This document shows positions 22,989 through 31,689 of a stretch of 64,000 bases of DNA, in pieces. The position numbers and the translations under genes are program-made. A model generated the notes under the pieces. It was given only the letters and a program-made list of their open reading frames with translations. It was not told the origin of the DNA and did no database searches. The number at the start of each line of letters is the position of its first letter. Within the stretch, counting starts at the first letter, position 1. Source of the stretch: Acidobacteriota bacterium (GTDB lineage: Bacteria > Acidobacteriota > Terriglobia > Terriglobales > Acidobacteriaceae); assembly GCA_021818585.1 (NCBI GenBank), contig JAKATU010000090.1, forward strand, positions 1-64,000, given 5' to 3'.

Positions 22989-23678
22989 ATGACGAAGAAA
23001 ATAGTAGCTATCCTCTGCGTTGCGGCTTGTTCTGTTCCGGCGATGGCGGCAGTGAGCCGCGAAAAACTGCAAGCTAGAATGGATGCGGCCAAGACGGTCA
23101 TTCAGGAGATCGAGGCTGTGCCGGACAAGGCGATTCCGCAGACGATTACGGAGAATGCGACGTGCGTAGGTGTGGTACCCAGTTTGTACAAAGGCGCATT
23201 CATTGTGGGTGGTGAGCACGGCGAAGGCGTGGTTACCTGCCGCACGGGGCATGGCTGGAGCGCGCCTGTGTTTATCCAGATGACAGGCGCCTCCTGGGGT
23301 CTACAGATTGGCGGCCAGAGCACGCAACTGGTGCTGGTTGCAGTGAACCAGAAGGGATTCCAGGATCTGTTGAACAGCAAGTTCAAGATTGGCGCGGGCG
23401 CTTCGGCGGCGGCGGGTCCTGTGGGCCGGAATGCGCAGATGGCGACGAACTGGAAGATGCAATCGGAGCTGCTGACGTGGTCGCGGAGCAAGGGTCTATT
23501 TGCCGGCATCGATCTGAACGGTACCGTAGTGGCGCAGAACAGGGACGCAACCGATGCCTACTATGGCGGGCACCACTCGATGGCCGCAATTCTGAAGGGC
23601 GAGGTTTTACCTCCTGCAGGTTCGCGGGCATTCCTGGAGACGGTAGCTCATTACTTTAGAGAGAGCGTACAGCACTGA
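22989..23678 (+). CDS. Secreted SYLF (YSC84-type) domain protein
   Basis: The 229-residue protein has a signal peptide (MTKKIVAILCVAACSVPAMA) and then a SYLF domain: the helix KLQARMDAAKTVIQEIEA, ATCVGVVPSLYKGAFIVGGEHGEGVV, and SQLVLVAVNQKGFQDLLNSKFKIGAGAS with SKGLFAGIDLNG. SYLF domains bind phosphoinositides and membranes in eukaryotes; the many bacterial secreted copies have no proven role. Length and arrangement are normal for the family. GGAG precedes the ATG. It stands alone and is closed by a terminator at 23705-23737. Confidence 0.88.
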   Translation: MTKKIVAILCVAACSVPAMAAVSREKLQARMDAAKTVIQEIEAVPDKAIPQTITENATCVGVVPSLYKGAFIVGGEHGEGVVTCRTGHGWSAPVFIQMTGASWGLQIGGQSTQLVLVAVNQKGFQDLLNSKFKIGAGASAAAGPVGRNAQMATNWKMQSELLTWSRSKGLFAGIDLNGTVVAQNRDATDAYYGGHHSMAAILKGEVLPPAGSRAFLETVAHYFRESVQH

Positions 23679-23704
23679 GCCAGCGAAGAGCATTTGCTGC
23701 AACA

Positions 23705-23737
23705 GGGCGGTTCCTTTGGGAGCTGCCCTTTTTCTTT
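23705..23737 (+). terminator. Rho-independent terminator after the SYLF gene
   Basis: GGGCGGTTCC (23705-23714) pairs with GGAGCTGCCC (23719-23728) with two G-T pairs around a 4-base loop, followed by TTTTTCTTT. Confidence 0.8.
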
Positions 23738-23799
23738 GTGCGAGAGGGGTGAGTTTTAAAGGATTTACACTGGGCTGAGTTCGCTGGAAATCGGGGTTG

Positions 23800-24708
23800 A
23801 TGCGAAAGAAGCTGGAGTTCGGCGCGGTTTGGTTACTGGTGCATGCCCTTGGGGCGCTGCCGCGGGGTGTGGCTCGGGGCGTGGGAGCTGCGTTGGGCGC
23901 GGTGGCCTGGGTTGCGGCGCCGAGGCTGCGGCAGGTGGGAATGCGGAATCTGGAACTGGCATTTCCGGAGTGGTCGGAAGCGGAGCGCGAGGGCGTGCTG
24001 CGGAGGGTTTACCGGAACCTGGGGTGGCAGATGGCGGAGTTTTGCCAGATGCGGAAGTATACGCGGGAGTCTTGCGCGGCATTTATTCGTTATGAGGGGT
24101 TGGAGCATTACCTTGCGGCACGGGAGCGTGGGCGCGGGGTGCTGATTGTGACGGGACATCTGGGGGCGTGGGAGCTTTCGAGCTTTTGGCACTCGCTGAT
24201 GGGTTATCCGATGGCGATGGTGATTCGGCGGCTGGATCATGCGGGGGTGGATGGGCTGGTGAATGCGATCCGGTGTTTGCATGGGAATCGGGTGCTGCAC
24301 AAGGATGATTTTGCGCGGGGGCTGATCAGCTCGATGCGTAAGGGCGAGACCGTGGGGATATTGATGGATACGAATATGACGCCGCCGCAGGGAGTGTTTG
24401 TGTCGTATTTTGGGCGGGATGCTTGTACGGCGTCCGGGCTGGCGCGAGTGGCGCGGAAGACGGGTGCGGCGGTGCTGCCGGGCTTTTTGCTGTGGGAAGA
24501 GGCAGAGCGGAAGTATGTGCTGCATTTTGGTCCTGAGATTGAAGTGAAGGCAGATGGGCCGGATGAAGAGGACGCGGTGACGAACACGGCGCGGTTTACG
24601 ACGGTGATTGAGGAGTGGGTGCGGCGGTATCCTGACCAGTGGCTTTGGGTTCACCGACGTTGGAAGACGCGGCCGGCGGGCGAGGAGCCGATTTACAGGC
24701 GGAGATAG
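23800..24708 (+). CDS. LpxL/HtrB-type lipid A biosynthesis acyltransferase
   Basis: The product has 302 residues from ATG 23800 (a TTG lies one codon earlier). The HX4E acyltransferase motif is GHLGAWE (His120, Glu125); RNLELAFPEWSEAER and GVFVSYFGRDACTASGLARVA are further LpxL-family blocks, and the C-terminal WLWVHRRWKTRP is the usual end. An N-terminal hydrophobic helix (residues 8-40) anchors it in the inner membrane. It should add a secondary acyl chain to a lipid A precursor or a related lipid. It is directly followed by lpxD, which strongly supports lipid A work. Confidence 0.9.
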   Translation: MRKKLEFGAVWLLVHALGALPRGVARGVGAALGAVAWVAAPRLRQVGMRNLELAFPEWSEAEREGVLRRVYRNLGWQMAEFCQMRKYTRESCAAFIRYEGLEHYLAARERGRGVLIVTGHLGAWELSSFWHSLMGYPMAMVIRRLDHAGVDGLVNAIRCLHGNRVLHKDDFARGLISSMRKGETVGILMDTNMTPPQGVFVSYFGRDACTASGLARVARKTGAAVLPGFLLWEEAERKYVLHFGPEIEVKADGPDEEDAVTNTARFTTVIEEWVRRYPDQWLWVHRRWKTRPAGEEPIYRRR

Positions 24709-24717
24709 CGAGGGACG

Positions 24718-25728
24718 ATGAAGCTGACGGAGCTGGCGAAGGCACTTGGCGAGAGCTGCGAACTGGGCGGGCATGATGACCCGGAGGTGAGCGGCGTGAG
24801 CAGCGCTCGGCTGGCGACTGGTGCGGAGTTGGTGTTTGCCGAGGATGAGGCGGCGCTGGCGGCTGGGCTGGAGTCGGGTGCGGCGGCGTTGGTAGTCAGG
24901 CCGGGGATGGTGGAGTCCGCACTGGGTCGGAAGGCGCTGCTGGTGGCTGGGCATCCGAAGCTGGCGTTTGCGCGGGCGGCGCGGCTGGTGCGGCCGGTGG
25001 GTGAGGCTACGGGAGTGGATCCGCGGGCGGCGGTGAGCGAGACGGCCGTGTTGGGGGATGGGGTTTCGATTGGGCCTTATGTGGTGATTGGCGCGGGGGC
25101 TGTGATTGGCGCGGGTTCGCGGATTGAGGCTGGGGCAGTGATTGGCGATGGGGTGACGGTGGGCGCGGGTTGCAGGATTTATCCGCGGGTGGTGGTGTAC
25201 GCGGGAACGGAGCTGGGCGATCGGGTAGTGGTCCATGCGGGTGCGGTGCTGGGCGGGGACGGGTTTGGTTATGTGCGGGATGGGAAGACGGGGGAGTATG
25301 TGCAGTTTCCGCAGCAGGGGCGGCTGGTGATTGAGGATGATGTGGAGATTGGCGCGAACACGACGATTGACCGGGGCGCTCTGGAGGAGACGCGCATTGC
25401 GCGGGGCGTGAAGATCGACAACCTGGTTCACCTGGGGCATAACGTGAGCGTGGGGCGGAATGTGGTGATCGCGGCGCTGACGGGGATTTCGGGGTCGAGC
25501 AGCGTGGGCGCCGGCGCGGTGATAGGCGGACAGGTGGGGATGGGGGATCATGCTTCCGTGGGTGAGGGCGTTATTGTTGGGTCGGGTGCGGGGATTTTGC
25601 CGCACAAGCATTTGCGGGGCGCGGGAACGGTGTTCTGGGGGACTCCGGCGAAGCCTTTGCGGACCTATTTGAAGGAGCTGGCAGTGCTGGCCAGGCTGGC
25701 GCGGCGCAGCGGGCGGGACGGGGAGTAG
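24718..25728 (+). CDS. lpxD: UDP-3-O-acylglucosamine N-acyltransferase
   Basis: The 336-residue product has an N-terminal uridine-binding domain (residues 1-100, [31 protein letters not shown]) and a left-handed beta-helix of hexapeptide repeats ([19 protein letters not shown] and on). The catalytic histidine lies in [12 protein letters not shown], and [17 protein letters not shown] is the lipid/uridine loop of LpxD. It transfers a 3-hydroxyacyl chain from ACP to UDP-3-O-acyl-glucosamine, the third step of lipid A synthesis. It starts 9 bases after the acyltransferase gene and is followed 2 bases later by the P-loop gene. Confidence 0.95.
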   Translation: MKLTELAKALGESCELGGHDDPEVSGVSSARLATGAELVFAEDEAALAAGLESGAAALVVRPGMVESALGRKALLVAGHPKLAFARAARLVRPVGEATGVDPRAAVSETAVLGDGVSIGPYVVIGAGAVIGAGSRIEAGAVIGDGVTVGAGCRIYPRVVVYAGTELGDRVVVHAGAVLGGDGFGYVRDGKTGEYVQFPQQGRLVIEDDVEIGANTTIDRGALEETRIARGVKIDNLVHLGHNVSVGRNVVIAALTGISGSSSVGAGAVIGGQVGMGDHASVGEGVIVGSGAGILPHKHLRGAGTVFWGTPAKPLRTYLKELAVLARLARRSGRDGE

Positions 25729-25730
25729 CT

Positions 25731-26336
25731 GTGGCTGTGGTGGTGGTAGGCGGGCACTCGCGGGATGTGGGGAAGACATCCGTGGTGACGGGTTTGATTG
25801 CCGCGATGCCGGAGATGCGCTGGACGGCGATGAAGATTACGCAGTACGGGCACGGGTTCTGCTCGGCGGATGGGAAGCCGTGCGATTGCGAGACGGCGGA
25901 TCACTCGCTGGCGGTGACGGTGGAGCGGGATGGGTCGGCGGGGACGGATACTTCTCGATTTGTGGCGGCGGGTGCGGCGCGGTGCCTTTGGGTGAGGACG
26001 CGGGTGGGGATGCTGGGCGAGGCGATGCCGCGGATTCGGCGGGAGCTGGAGGCAGCGGAGAACGCGATCCTGGAGTCGAACAGCGTGATGCGGTTTTTGC
26101 GTCCGGATTTGTACTTGACGGTGGTGGACGGGGGGACGGCGGACTTTAAGGATTCAGCACGGCTGTTTCTGGACCGGGCGCATGCGCTGGTGGTGACGGG
26201 CGGCGCGGATTTACGGTGGGAGGGTATTGCGGGGCGGCTGCTGGAGGGTAAACCGAGGTTTGTGGTGAGCCGGCCGGAGTTTGTGAGTGCGGAGCTGGTG
26301 GAGTTTGTTCGGCTGGCCTGCGGTGGTTCCTGGTAA
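25731..26336 (+). CDS. P-loop NTPase-like protein (MobB/CobB-like), function unknown
   Basis: The 201-residue product opens with a Walker A motif, GGHSRDVGKTS (residues 7-17), followed by a strand and YGHGFCSADGKPCDCETADHS, a cysteine cluster (C-x8-C-x-C) that could bind metal. The middle part (TDTSRFVAAGAARCLWVRT) and FLRPDLYLTVVDGG resemble MobB- or dethiobiotin synthase-type P-loop proteins. I cannot name a substrate. GTG at 25731 lies 2 bases after the lpxD stop with GGGGAG inside lpxD, so it is the third gene of the LPS operon. A nucleotide-dependent role in envelope or cofactor metabolism is only inference. Confidence 0.7.
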   Translation: MAVVVVGGHSRDVGKTSVVTGLIAAMPEMRWTAMKITQYGHGFCSADGKPCDCETADHSLAVTVERDGSAGTDTSRFVAAGAARCLWVRTRVGMLGEAMPRIRRELEAAENAILESNSVMRFLRPDLYLTVVDGGTADFKDSARLFLDRAHALVVTGGADLRWEGIAGRLLEGKPRFVVSRPEFVSAELVEFVRLACGGSW

Positions 26337-26361
26337 AAAAGCGCTTTGGCGGTCCCATCGA

Positions 26362-26473
26362 TTTTGAGGTTAAGTTGTTGATTTTATGGGACAGGTTAAC
26401 CCTCTAACAATGCATTGCCCCCGTTGTTTTTGTGGTTAAGTTGTTGATTCTATGGGATACATTAACCCTCTAA
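26362..26473 (+). repeat. Tandem pair of 46-bp imperfect repeats with inverted ends
   Basis: Copy 1 is 26362-26407 and copy 2 is 26428-26473, separated by 20 unrelated bases (66-bp period). Both read TTTTGnGGTTAAGTTGTTGATT, then nTATGGGAnA, then TTAACCCTCTAA. Inside each copy G(A/T)GGTTAA near the left end faces TTAACCCTC at the right end as an inverted pair. Two further GGTTAAC elements follow at about 26523 and 26601. There are no cas genes, and two degenerate copies are not a CRISPR. A regulator-binding or transcript-processing role is possible. Confidence 0.75.
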
Positions 26474-26623
26474 GGGCCTTCGGGCGGCTCCAGAATGGGA
26501 AAGACCGGGTTTTGTTTTCTCTGGTTAACATCCCGGAAGTGATTGACGGGGAGCAGGTTATGGAGGGTTTAGTCTTGTCAGTCCTTTGGAGCCGATGACG
26601 GGTTAACATGATATTTGAGCGTG

Positions 26624-26655
26624 AAAAAAAGCAGCCTTTTGTCGGCTGCTTTTTT
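26624..26655 (+). terminator. Strong bidirectional rho-independent terminator
   Basis: AAAAAAA (26624-26630), GCAGCC (26631-26636), a 7-base loop, GGCTGC (26644-26649) and TTTTTT (26650-26655); the A and T runs extend the stem. It lies 288 bases after the last gene of the lpxD operon and after the tandem repeat. It could end that operon with a long 3' tail or end an independent short RNA. Confidence 0.85.
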
Positions 26656-26953
26656 CTTTCCCTATTTTCAGTTTAGCAAATTGGGGGTGAATTTCCGGCA
26701 GGTTTGTTGTGGGGAAAGTTCTTTGGTTCTGCCCCGCTCATGCGCAGAGGGCGCGCATGCGTGGGGCGCCCGAAAGTAATCGGGACGGGTGAGTGGGCCA
26801 CCCGCCCGGTCAGCACTGCGTCGCAGGCTGAGTAACTCGCAGGTTTCGGGGTTCAACCCCCATTGGATTGCCTCGGTTTTGCTGCCAGCAAAAACCTGCG
26901 CCACCCCTGATACTTTGCGGTATCGGGGTGGCGCTCAGAGCAGGTCAGTCTGG
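26656..26953. other. Non-coding stretch with imperfect hairpins
   Basis: No gene is visible. GCCCCGCTCATGCGC (26731-26745) faces GCGCATGCGTGGGGC (26753-26767): 5 and 7 paired bases around a 3x3 internal loop. A second, much stronger hairpin at 26898-26934 is listed as a terminator. The rest shows no repeat or promoter I can support. Confidence 0.6.
26890..26934 (-). terminator. Terminator of the downstream lipoprotein gene
   Basis: Read on the minus strand, the lipoprotein stop at 26954 is followed by a 15-bp hairpin with one bulge (GCGCCACCCC-GATAC at 26898-26913 with its complement at 26919-26934) and then a run of five Ts (complement of 26890-26894). Confidence 0.75.
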
Positions 26954-29151
26954 CTATTTCTGCAGGACTGTGATCCCAGGCGTGGTATTCCCGCTGCCGT
27001 CGGCAACAACGAACCTCGACGGGGAAATGACGTAACCAAGTGGAGAATTGGCGCCACTGACAGTGAACAGACCAGTCGGATCCACGGTATAAGTATTCGT
27101 GCTGGACAAACCCGTACTGAGTGATCCGCTACTTGTGCTCTTGGATGTCAGGATGCTTGCGCTGCCGGAGTTCAAAGTGACCATAGAGGTATCCACGCTG
27201 GTGTCTGCCACGGGCACAAAATAAGTACCCACATACGTGGCGTTGCCGGGCGTGGTTGCCGTCTGCGGTTCCATATGGAACAGGCCTGGCGCGCCACCTT
27301 CTTCGATGCCGAAGCCGATTCCCGAGCCGGAGAGATAGAAAACCGGCGGCTGGTTCCCAACATTGGAAAGGGTTATGCGGCCATTGGAGGCGACGGAGAA
27401 GTCTGCACCACTGATGGACTTGGTGCTCGTGTTCCCAGCCTTGTTCTGCTGCAGAGTTGCAGCGATAGTGCCGCTTGAGCCATTTGCCTGTAGCAGACCA
27501 ATTGTCGTTGAAGATTGAGGCGTGTAGCTGGAAGATCCCCAGCCGGGAGTGTCATTGGTATCCACGTCGTAGATGATCACGTTGCCGTTCAAATTGGCGT
27601 TCGTGAATGAGTTGAAGGGAACGGTATTCTGGATCGCTTCGCCAGCCAGAAGCGTGGTGCTCAGATGCGAATCGGTCGACAGAATATAGAGTTTCTGGGC
27701 ATTGACGATGTAGGCCACATAATTCGTGGGCCAGATCGCCTGAGTTCCGGAAGGTAGCGTACCGGGCACGGTTAGTGTCAGCGTGGTGCGTCCGGTTGTC
27801 GCGTCAGGCGTGCCGTAGGCGCCCGAGAAGGTCGCCTGCGGATAATCGCTGGTGCAAGTGGGGCTGCCGTTGCTCGTGGGGCAGTTGCCGTCGTTGAGGC
27901 CGATATCTTCCATACCACTGGAGATTGAGCCTGTGCCGGATAGATTCATTGTTCCGGCCACCGCCAGCGGTCCTTCCGTGGGCGTCGCCGAGCAGTTGCT
28001 GTTGGGGGTTGGTCCGCCGGAGTAAAAATAGATTGGGCAGGTTTCACCCTGTGCTCCGAAGGCGTAGCCGCCGGTCAGGCTGGCGACCGTGAAATCACTC
28101 TTATTCTGTAATGCAAACTTACCCGTAAAACGCTCGCCGCCCGGCGTTCCGATGCCGGTACTATCGTCGAATTCGATGATACTGCCGGCGGTGGCAATGT
28201 TGGATTGAATCGTTCCTGCAGAGAAGGCAAGTGTGATGGTCTCCGATTTTTGCGACCCTGACTGGAGTTGGAGGGTCATCTGCCCCTGGTTGGTGGAAGG
28301 CAGCGTATAGGTTCCTGTGATAGATGCCTGGCCGGAGTCGCCGACAGTATTGATATCTGCGCTACCGGAGAGAATATTGCCATTACCATCCGCCACAAAA
28401 CTTCCAACCGCAGCCATCTGATAGGTGCTGCCGTTGTCCGCTCCATCGGTCCATCCCTGTACCAGAAACGCATAGGCGCCGTTGAGAAGCGCATCGTTTG
28501 CGCCAGAGGTTGAACTGGCCGTGCAGGCGACCTGAATGTTCGTCACATTGGCTGTGCTGACTGTGCCCGAGCCGTTAGTGACCGTGCAGGTCTCGCCCGT
28601 CGGCTGAGCGCTTACGCTTACCAGGTAGTTTGCTCCGGATGAGACTGCCGTAGCGAACTGGAAGGTAGTGGCGTTCGCAGCCGGAGAGACCGTCTGCCCG
28701 CTCACTGTTTCCTTCAATGTCAATCCACTGGCGGTCAGCCCGGTAATGGAGCCGCCGATGGTGTAAGTGTTGCCGGTTGAACTGGCCGTGCAGGCGACCT
28801 GAATGTTCGTCACATTGGCTGTGCCGACTGTGCCCGAGCCGTTGGTGACTGTGCAGGTCTCGCCCGACGGCTGCGTCTTGACGACGACGTTGTAGCTGGT
28901 CCCTGTAGGAACGCTGTTGAAAACGGTAAATCCAGTGGCGCCCTGTTGTATTGGGATCGTCTGCGTGCTGACGGTTTCGCTGAGGACCAGCCCACTGGCG
29001 GTCAGCCCGCTGATGGTACCGCTGACCGAATAATTGCCGCTACCGCTGCCGCCGCCTTTTCCGCCAGTGTTTCCGCACCCGGTCAACACAAACCAAAGGT
29101 AACGATCATTCCAACACACAACGCAATACGACTATCAATATGCAGTCTCAT
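26954..29151 (-). pseudogene. Large repetitive lipoprotein with a frameshifted signal peptide
   Basis: The body (minus frame from 29119, about 720 residues) starts FVLTGCGNTGGKGGGSGSG, a lipobox plus glycine/serine linker. Two 80-residue repeats of the IsG-type fold follow (YSVSGTISGLTASGLVL... and YTIGGSITGLTASGLTL..., each ending TCTVTNGSGTV.TANVTNIQVAC), then a 500-residue threonine/serine-rich beta domain. The only ATG that gives a signal peptide (complement of 29149-29151, MRLHIDSRIALCVGMIVTFG) is in another frame and stops after 22 codons. Adding one base near 29103 would join it to FVLTGCG. Otherwise it must start at TTG 29119 with a very poor signal. It is either a frameshift mutation or a sequencing error. 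Function is unknown; such proteins are common in Acidobacteria. Confidence 0.7.
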
Positions 29152-29391
29152 GGAATTTACCCTTTATGAATGAATTGGAAACAGGCCCAACCACTGTAAC
29201 GTCTGGATTCTATGCCACCCGCGATAAACCGAGGCACAACACTGATCCCAGATTCCACGCGGTGATTTATTAGCCGCAAAGATAAGACATATGTCTCGCA
29301 CTGTGTCGGCACAGCAGAGTCAGATATCGTAGTAACCTGTAAAGATTGGTCATCTAATACACGGCTGACTATTGCCTGTCAAGGGATAAGT
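29152..29391. other. Non-coding stretch between lipoprotein and IS remnant
   Basis: This stretch is less GC-rich than its surroundings and holds no open frame I can support. AAAGGG about 10 bases upstream of the lipoprotein ATG (minus strand) could be its ribosome binding site. No clear promoter boxes or inverted repeat of an IS end were found. Confidence 0.5.
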
Positions 29392-29634
29392 CTACTGTTG
29401 ACGCTGGCACACGATATGTCCAAATGAACTCCCTGGAGCGTGCCATCCATTGAGCGAAATGACCGAAGCGGCAAGATGGATGGCGGCGAGGAAGTTGATT
29501 GCGGTTTTGTCGTAGCGTGTGGCGATGGCGCGGAACTGTTTAAGTCTGGCGAAGAAGTTCTCGATCCGGTGACGGGCTTTATAGAGTTCCTTGCCATACT
29601 CGCGCCGTACTTTCCTTTGGTTCCGGCACTTCAT
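29392..29634 (-). pseudogene. IS5/IS4-type transposase, C-terminal remnant
   Basis: The 80 residues left hold the end of a DDE transposase. YKARHRIENFFARLK fits the Y-(2)-R-(3)-E-(6)-K signature exactly, carrying the catalytic glutamate, and RAIATRYDKTAINFLAAIHLAASVI is the typical IS5 end. The two catalytic aspartates and everything N-terminal (about 200 residues) are missing; the sequence beyond 29634 is unrelated. It cannot be active. No terminal inverted repeats are recognisable. It sits beside the lipoprotein gene and a 15-bp palindrome, in a stretch of eroded sequence. Confidence 0.85.
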
Positions 29635-29950
29635 TCATATCTTCGCCAGCGCCATTTTCAAACTTCGCGGATTTCGCAGATCAGCGCAGGGCAGCGGAAC
29701 GCGAAGTATCGCGGATGCTCCGCTGTCCGGGCTGATGAACCCGGCGTCATTTCGGAGTCATATCCGGCCCGAAAGTCTGCGGGGGCGGGGTTGTGTTGGT
29801 GCGGATTGAGGGAAGCTTGTGGTGGGTTGAACCACTGCTTTCATGGGTAGATTTTCCGGACCCGACTCATCGCGAAACTGTCGCGATGAGTCGGGGGCCC
29901 AGCTATCCTCAAGATCACCGTCACGGGCGCGTCACGGATTCCCGGCAAAA
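29635..29950. repeat. Non-coding stretch with a 15-bp perfect palindrome (29861-29895)
   Basis: No gene is visible in these 316 bases. CCCGACTCATCGCGA (29861-29875) pairs perfectly with TCGCGATGAGTCGGG (29881-29895) around AACTG. There is no T-run on either side, so it is not a classical terminator, although it lies 56 bases downstream of the stop of the minus-strand HNH gene. It may be a REP-like palindrome. Confidence 0.7.
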
Positions 29951-30580
29951 TCAGTAGTAGAGATATTTGCGCCACTTCTGGTCGGAGTGGCCGATCATGC
30001 GCATGATGTGGCGGCTGGTATGGAGGGAGAACGGGCGCGGTTCGCGGAGGAGCTTCATGTCTGTCAGCTCGTGGAGTAGCTGGTTGCCTTTGCGGCGATT
30101 GCAGGGATGGCAGCAGGCGACGAGGTTTTCCCAGGTAGAGAGGCCGCCGCGGGAGCGCGGGATGACGTGATCGAGTGTAAGTTCGCCGGCTGTGAGGATG
30201 ACGCCGCAGTACTGGCAGGTATTGCGGTCGCGGAGGAGGATATTTTTGCGCGAGAGGGCGCGGGTCTGATGCGGGATGCGGCGGTACTCGAGCAGGCGGA
30301 TGACGGAGGGCAGCGGCATGAGGACGCGGGCGGCGTGGAGCATGGCGTCGTGCTCTTCCTCTGCCTTGGCGACACCCTTGAGTACGAGGACGAGCGCGCG
30401 GCGTGCTCCGCAGATGTTGATGGGCTCATAGGAGGCGTTGAGCACGAGGACGGGCGTTTGCATGGCGTGGTGCGAGGCGGGCGTGCGGAATTCCGCCGCG
30501 GGCTGCGCCTGGGCCATGGCATGGCATTTGGCGAGCGACTTCTGCTTGCGAGCGTGGACCGTGGATTTCCCGAGCGACAT
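29951..30580 (-). CDS. HNH endonuclease family protein
   Basis: The 209-residue protein has the HNH metal finger: Cys122-x2-Cys125 (CQYCG), [13 protein letters not shown] with Asp137-His138, [10 protein letters not shown] with Cys157/Cys160, and NRRKGN. The part [27 protein letters not shown] is the conserved N-terminus of a common family of small HNH proteins in many bacteria, whose role is unknown (not clearly restriction or mobile). The ATG at 30580 is preceded by AGGGGGA right after the ComF stop, so translation is probably coupled to comF; without that signal the start at residue 40 would have been a fair rival. Confidence 0.88.
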   Translation of the reverse strand: MSLGKSTVHARKQKSLAKCHAMAQAQPAAEFRTPASHHAMQTPVLVLNASYEPINICGARRALVLVLKGVAKAEEEHDAMLHAARVLMPLPSVIRLLEYRRIPHQTRALSRKNILLRDRNTCQYCGVILTAGELTLDHVIPRSRGGLSTWENLVACCHPCNRRKGNQLLHELTDMKLLREPRPFSLHTSRHIMRMIGHSDQKWRKYLYY

Positions 30581-30589
30581 TCAATCCCC

Positions 30590-31555
30590 CTATTGGTTGA
30601 GCGTGGTGTTTGATCTCCAGAAAGCTACGTCTTCGTGCATGGGCAGTTCGGCCGCGATGGCCGGGGCGGTGAAATTTTCCGTTGCAGCGGCCAGAGGCTG
30701 AGGCAGCAGGGCCTCGTAGCGCTGGGCGCGGGCGACGGTGGCGGCGTGAACGGTGGCCGCGCCGGCACGGATGAGCGCCTTGCTGCAGGCGCGGGCGGTG
30801 GCGCCGGTGGTGTAGATGTCGTCGACGAGGAGAATGTGGCGGCCTTTGATTTGGCTTTGCGCCTGCTTGCCGGAAACGAGAAAAGCGCCACGAAGATTGT
30901 CGCGGCGCTGCCTGGGAGTGAGTCCGGCCTGGCTTTCCGTAGCCCGGCTACGGCTGAGAGCCCCCGGGGCGAGTTGGAGCCTTATCTGCGGCTGGACGCG
31001 GCGGAGGGCGCGGGCGAGCGCGTTGGCGAGAAGTTCGGACTGGTTGAATCCGCGAGTGCGCCTGCGGCTGCGATGAAGCGGAACAGGCACGACGAGCAGC
31101 GACGAAGGCAGATCGGGAATGGCGAGTACGCAGGTGGCGAGGAGCTCGCCGAGTGGAACGGCGACGGGTTCAACGCGGCTGTACTTGAGGAGCTGGATGA
31201 GCGAGCGGAGATGGTCCTGATAGAGGCCGTAGGCGACGGCGCGCGCGAAGGGCGGCTCAGCGAGGCGACAGATGCGGCAGAGGGATGCTGTGTCGTTGGA
31301 TTCCGCGCCGAGATTTTCTCCACATCGGGGGCAGAGTGCGCCGGACTGGGGATGGAGTTGGTTCCAGCAGGTGGAACAGACGGGGGCAGCGGAGAGTTCA
31401 GCCAGCGGTTCGCCGCATAAACGGCAGGGTGACGGAAGCAAGACGGAGGAGACGGCGTTGAGGGCGTGGGTGGGGGTACTTCGGAGCACGCGAACCACTG
31501 CGCGCCAAGCCAATGTTCCGGATGGCGGATGTTCCACCAGAGGCGCATGCTGCAC
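30590..31555 (-). CDS. ComF-family phosphoribosyltransferase-like protein
   Basis: The 321-residue product has an N-terminal zinc ribbon (CRLCGEPL, CSTCWNQL, CPRCGENL, CRIC; eight cysteines) and a C-terminal PRT-like domain with the PRPP loop HILLVDDIYTTGATARACSKAL. RRTRGFNQSELLANALAR is the ComF family signature. ComF helps DNA uptake in competent bacteria and is also found in species with no known competence. The likely start is a GTG (complement of 31553-31555) with GAGGTGAG upstream. The first 40 residues before the zinc ribbon are poorly conserved-looking. The HNH gene follows 9 bases downstream. Confidence 0.88.
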   Translation of the reverse strand: MQHAPLVEHPPSGTLAWRAVVRVLRSTPTHALNAVSSVLLPSPCRLCGEPLAELSAAPVCSTCWNQLHPQSGALCPRCGENLGAESNDTASLCRICRLAEPPFARAVAYGLYQDHLRSLIQLLKYSRVEPVAVPLGELLATCVLAIPDLPSSLLVVPVPLHRSRRRTRGFNQSELLANALARALRRVQPQIRLQLAPGALSRSRATESQAGLTPRQRRDNLRGAFLVSGKQAQSQIKGRHILLVDDIYTTGATARACSKALIRAGAATVHAATVARAQRYEALLPQPLAAATENFTAPAIAAELPMHEDVAFWRSNTTLNQ

Positions 31556-31689
31556 GCTGCGGAAGACTCACCTCGCGCGGCAAGCCGGACTGGAGCGACC
31601 GGCTCCCGTATGGGCTGAAGTATACGAGCAGAGCCGCGATACTGCAACGGGGATGAAGCATCTTTGTATAGATGCAATGAAATTGGCGA

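Noticed and set aside
23833..25779. 648-residue antisense frame across the lpxL-like gene and lpxD
   Set aside because: Shadow frame with biased composition opposite two clear LPS genes.
26362..26473. CRISPR-like repeat-spacer pair
   Set aside because: Only two copies, clearly diverged from each other, a repeat of 46 bp with a single 20-bp spacer, and no cas genes in the window.
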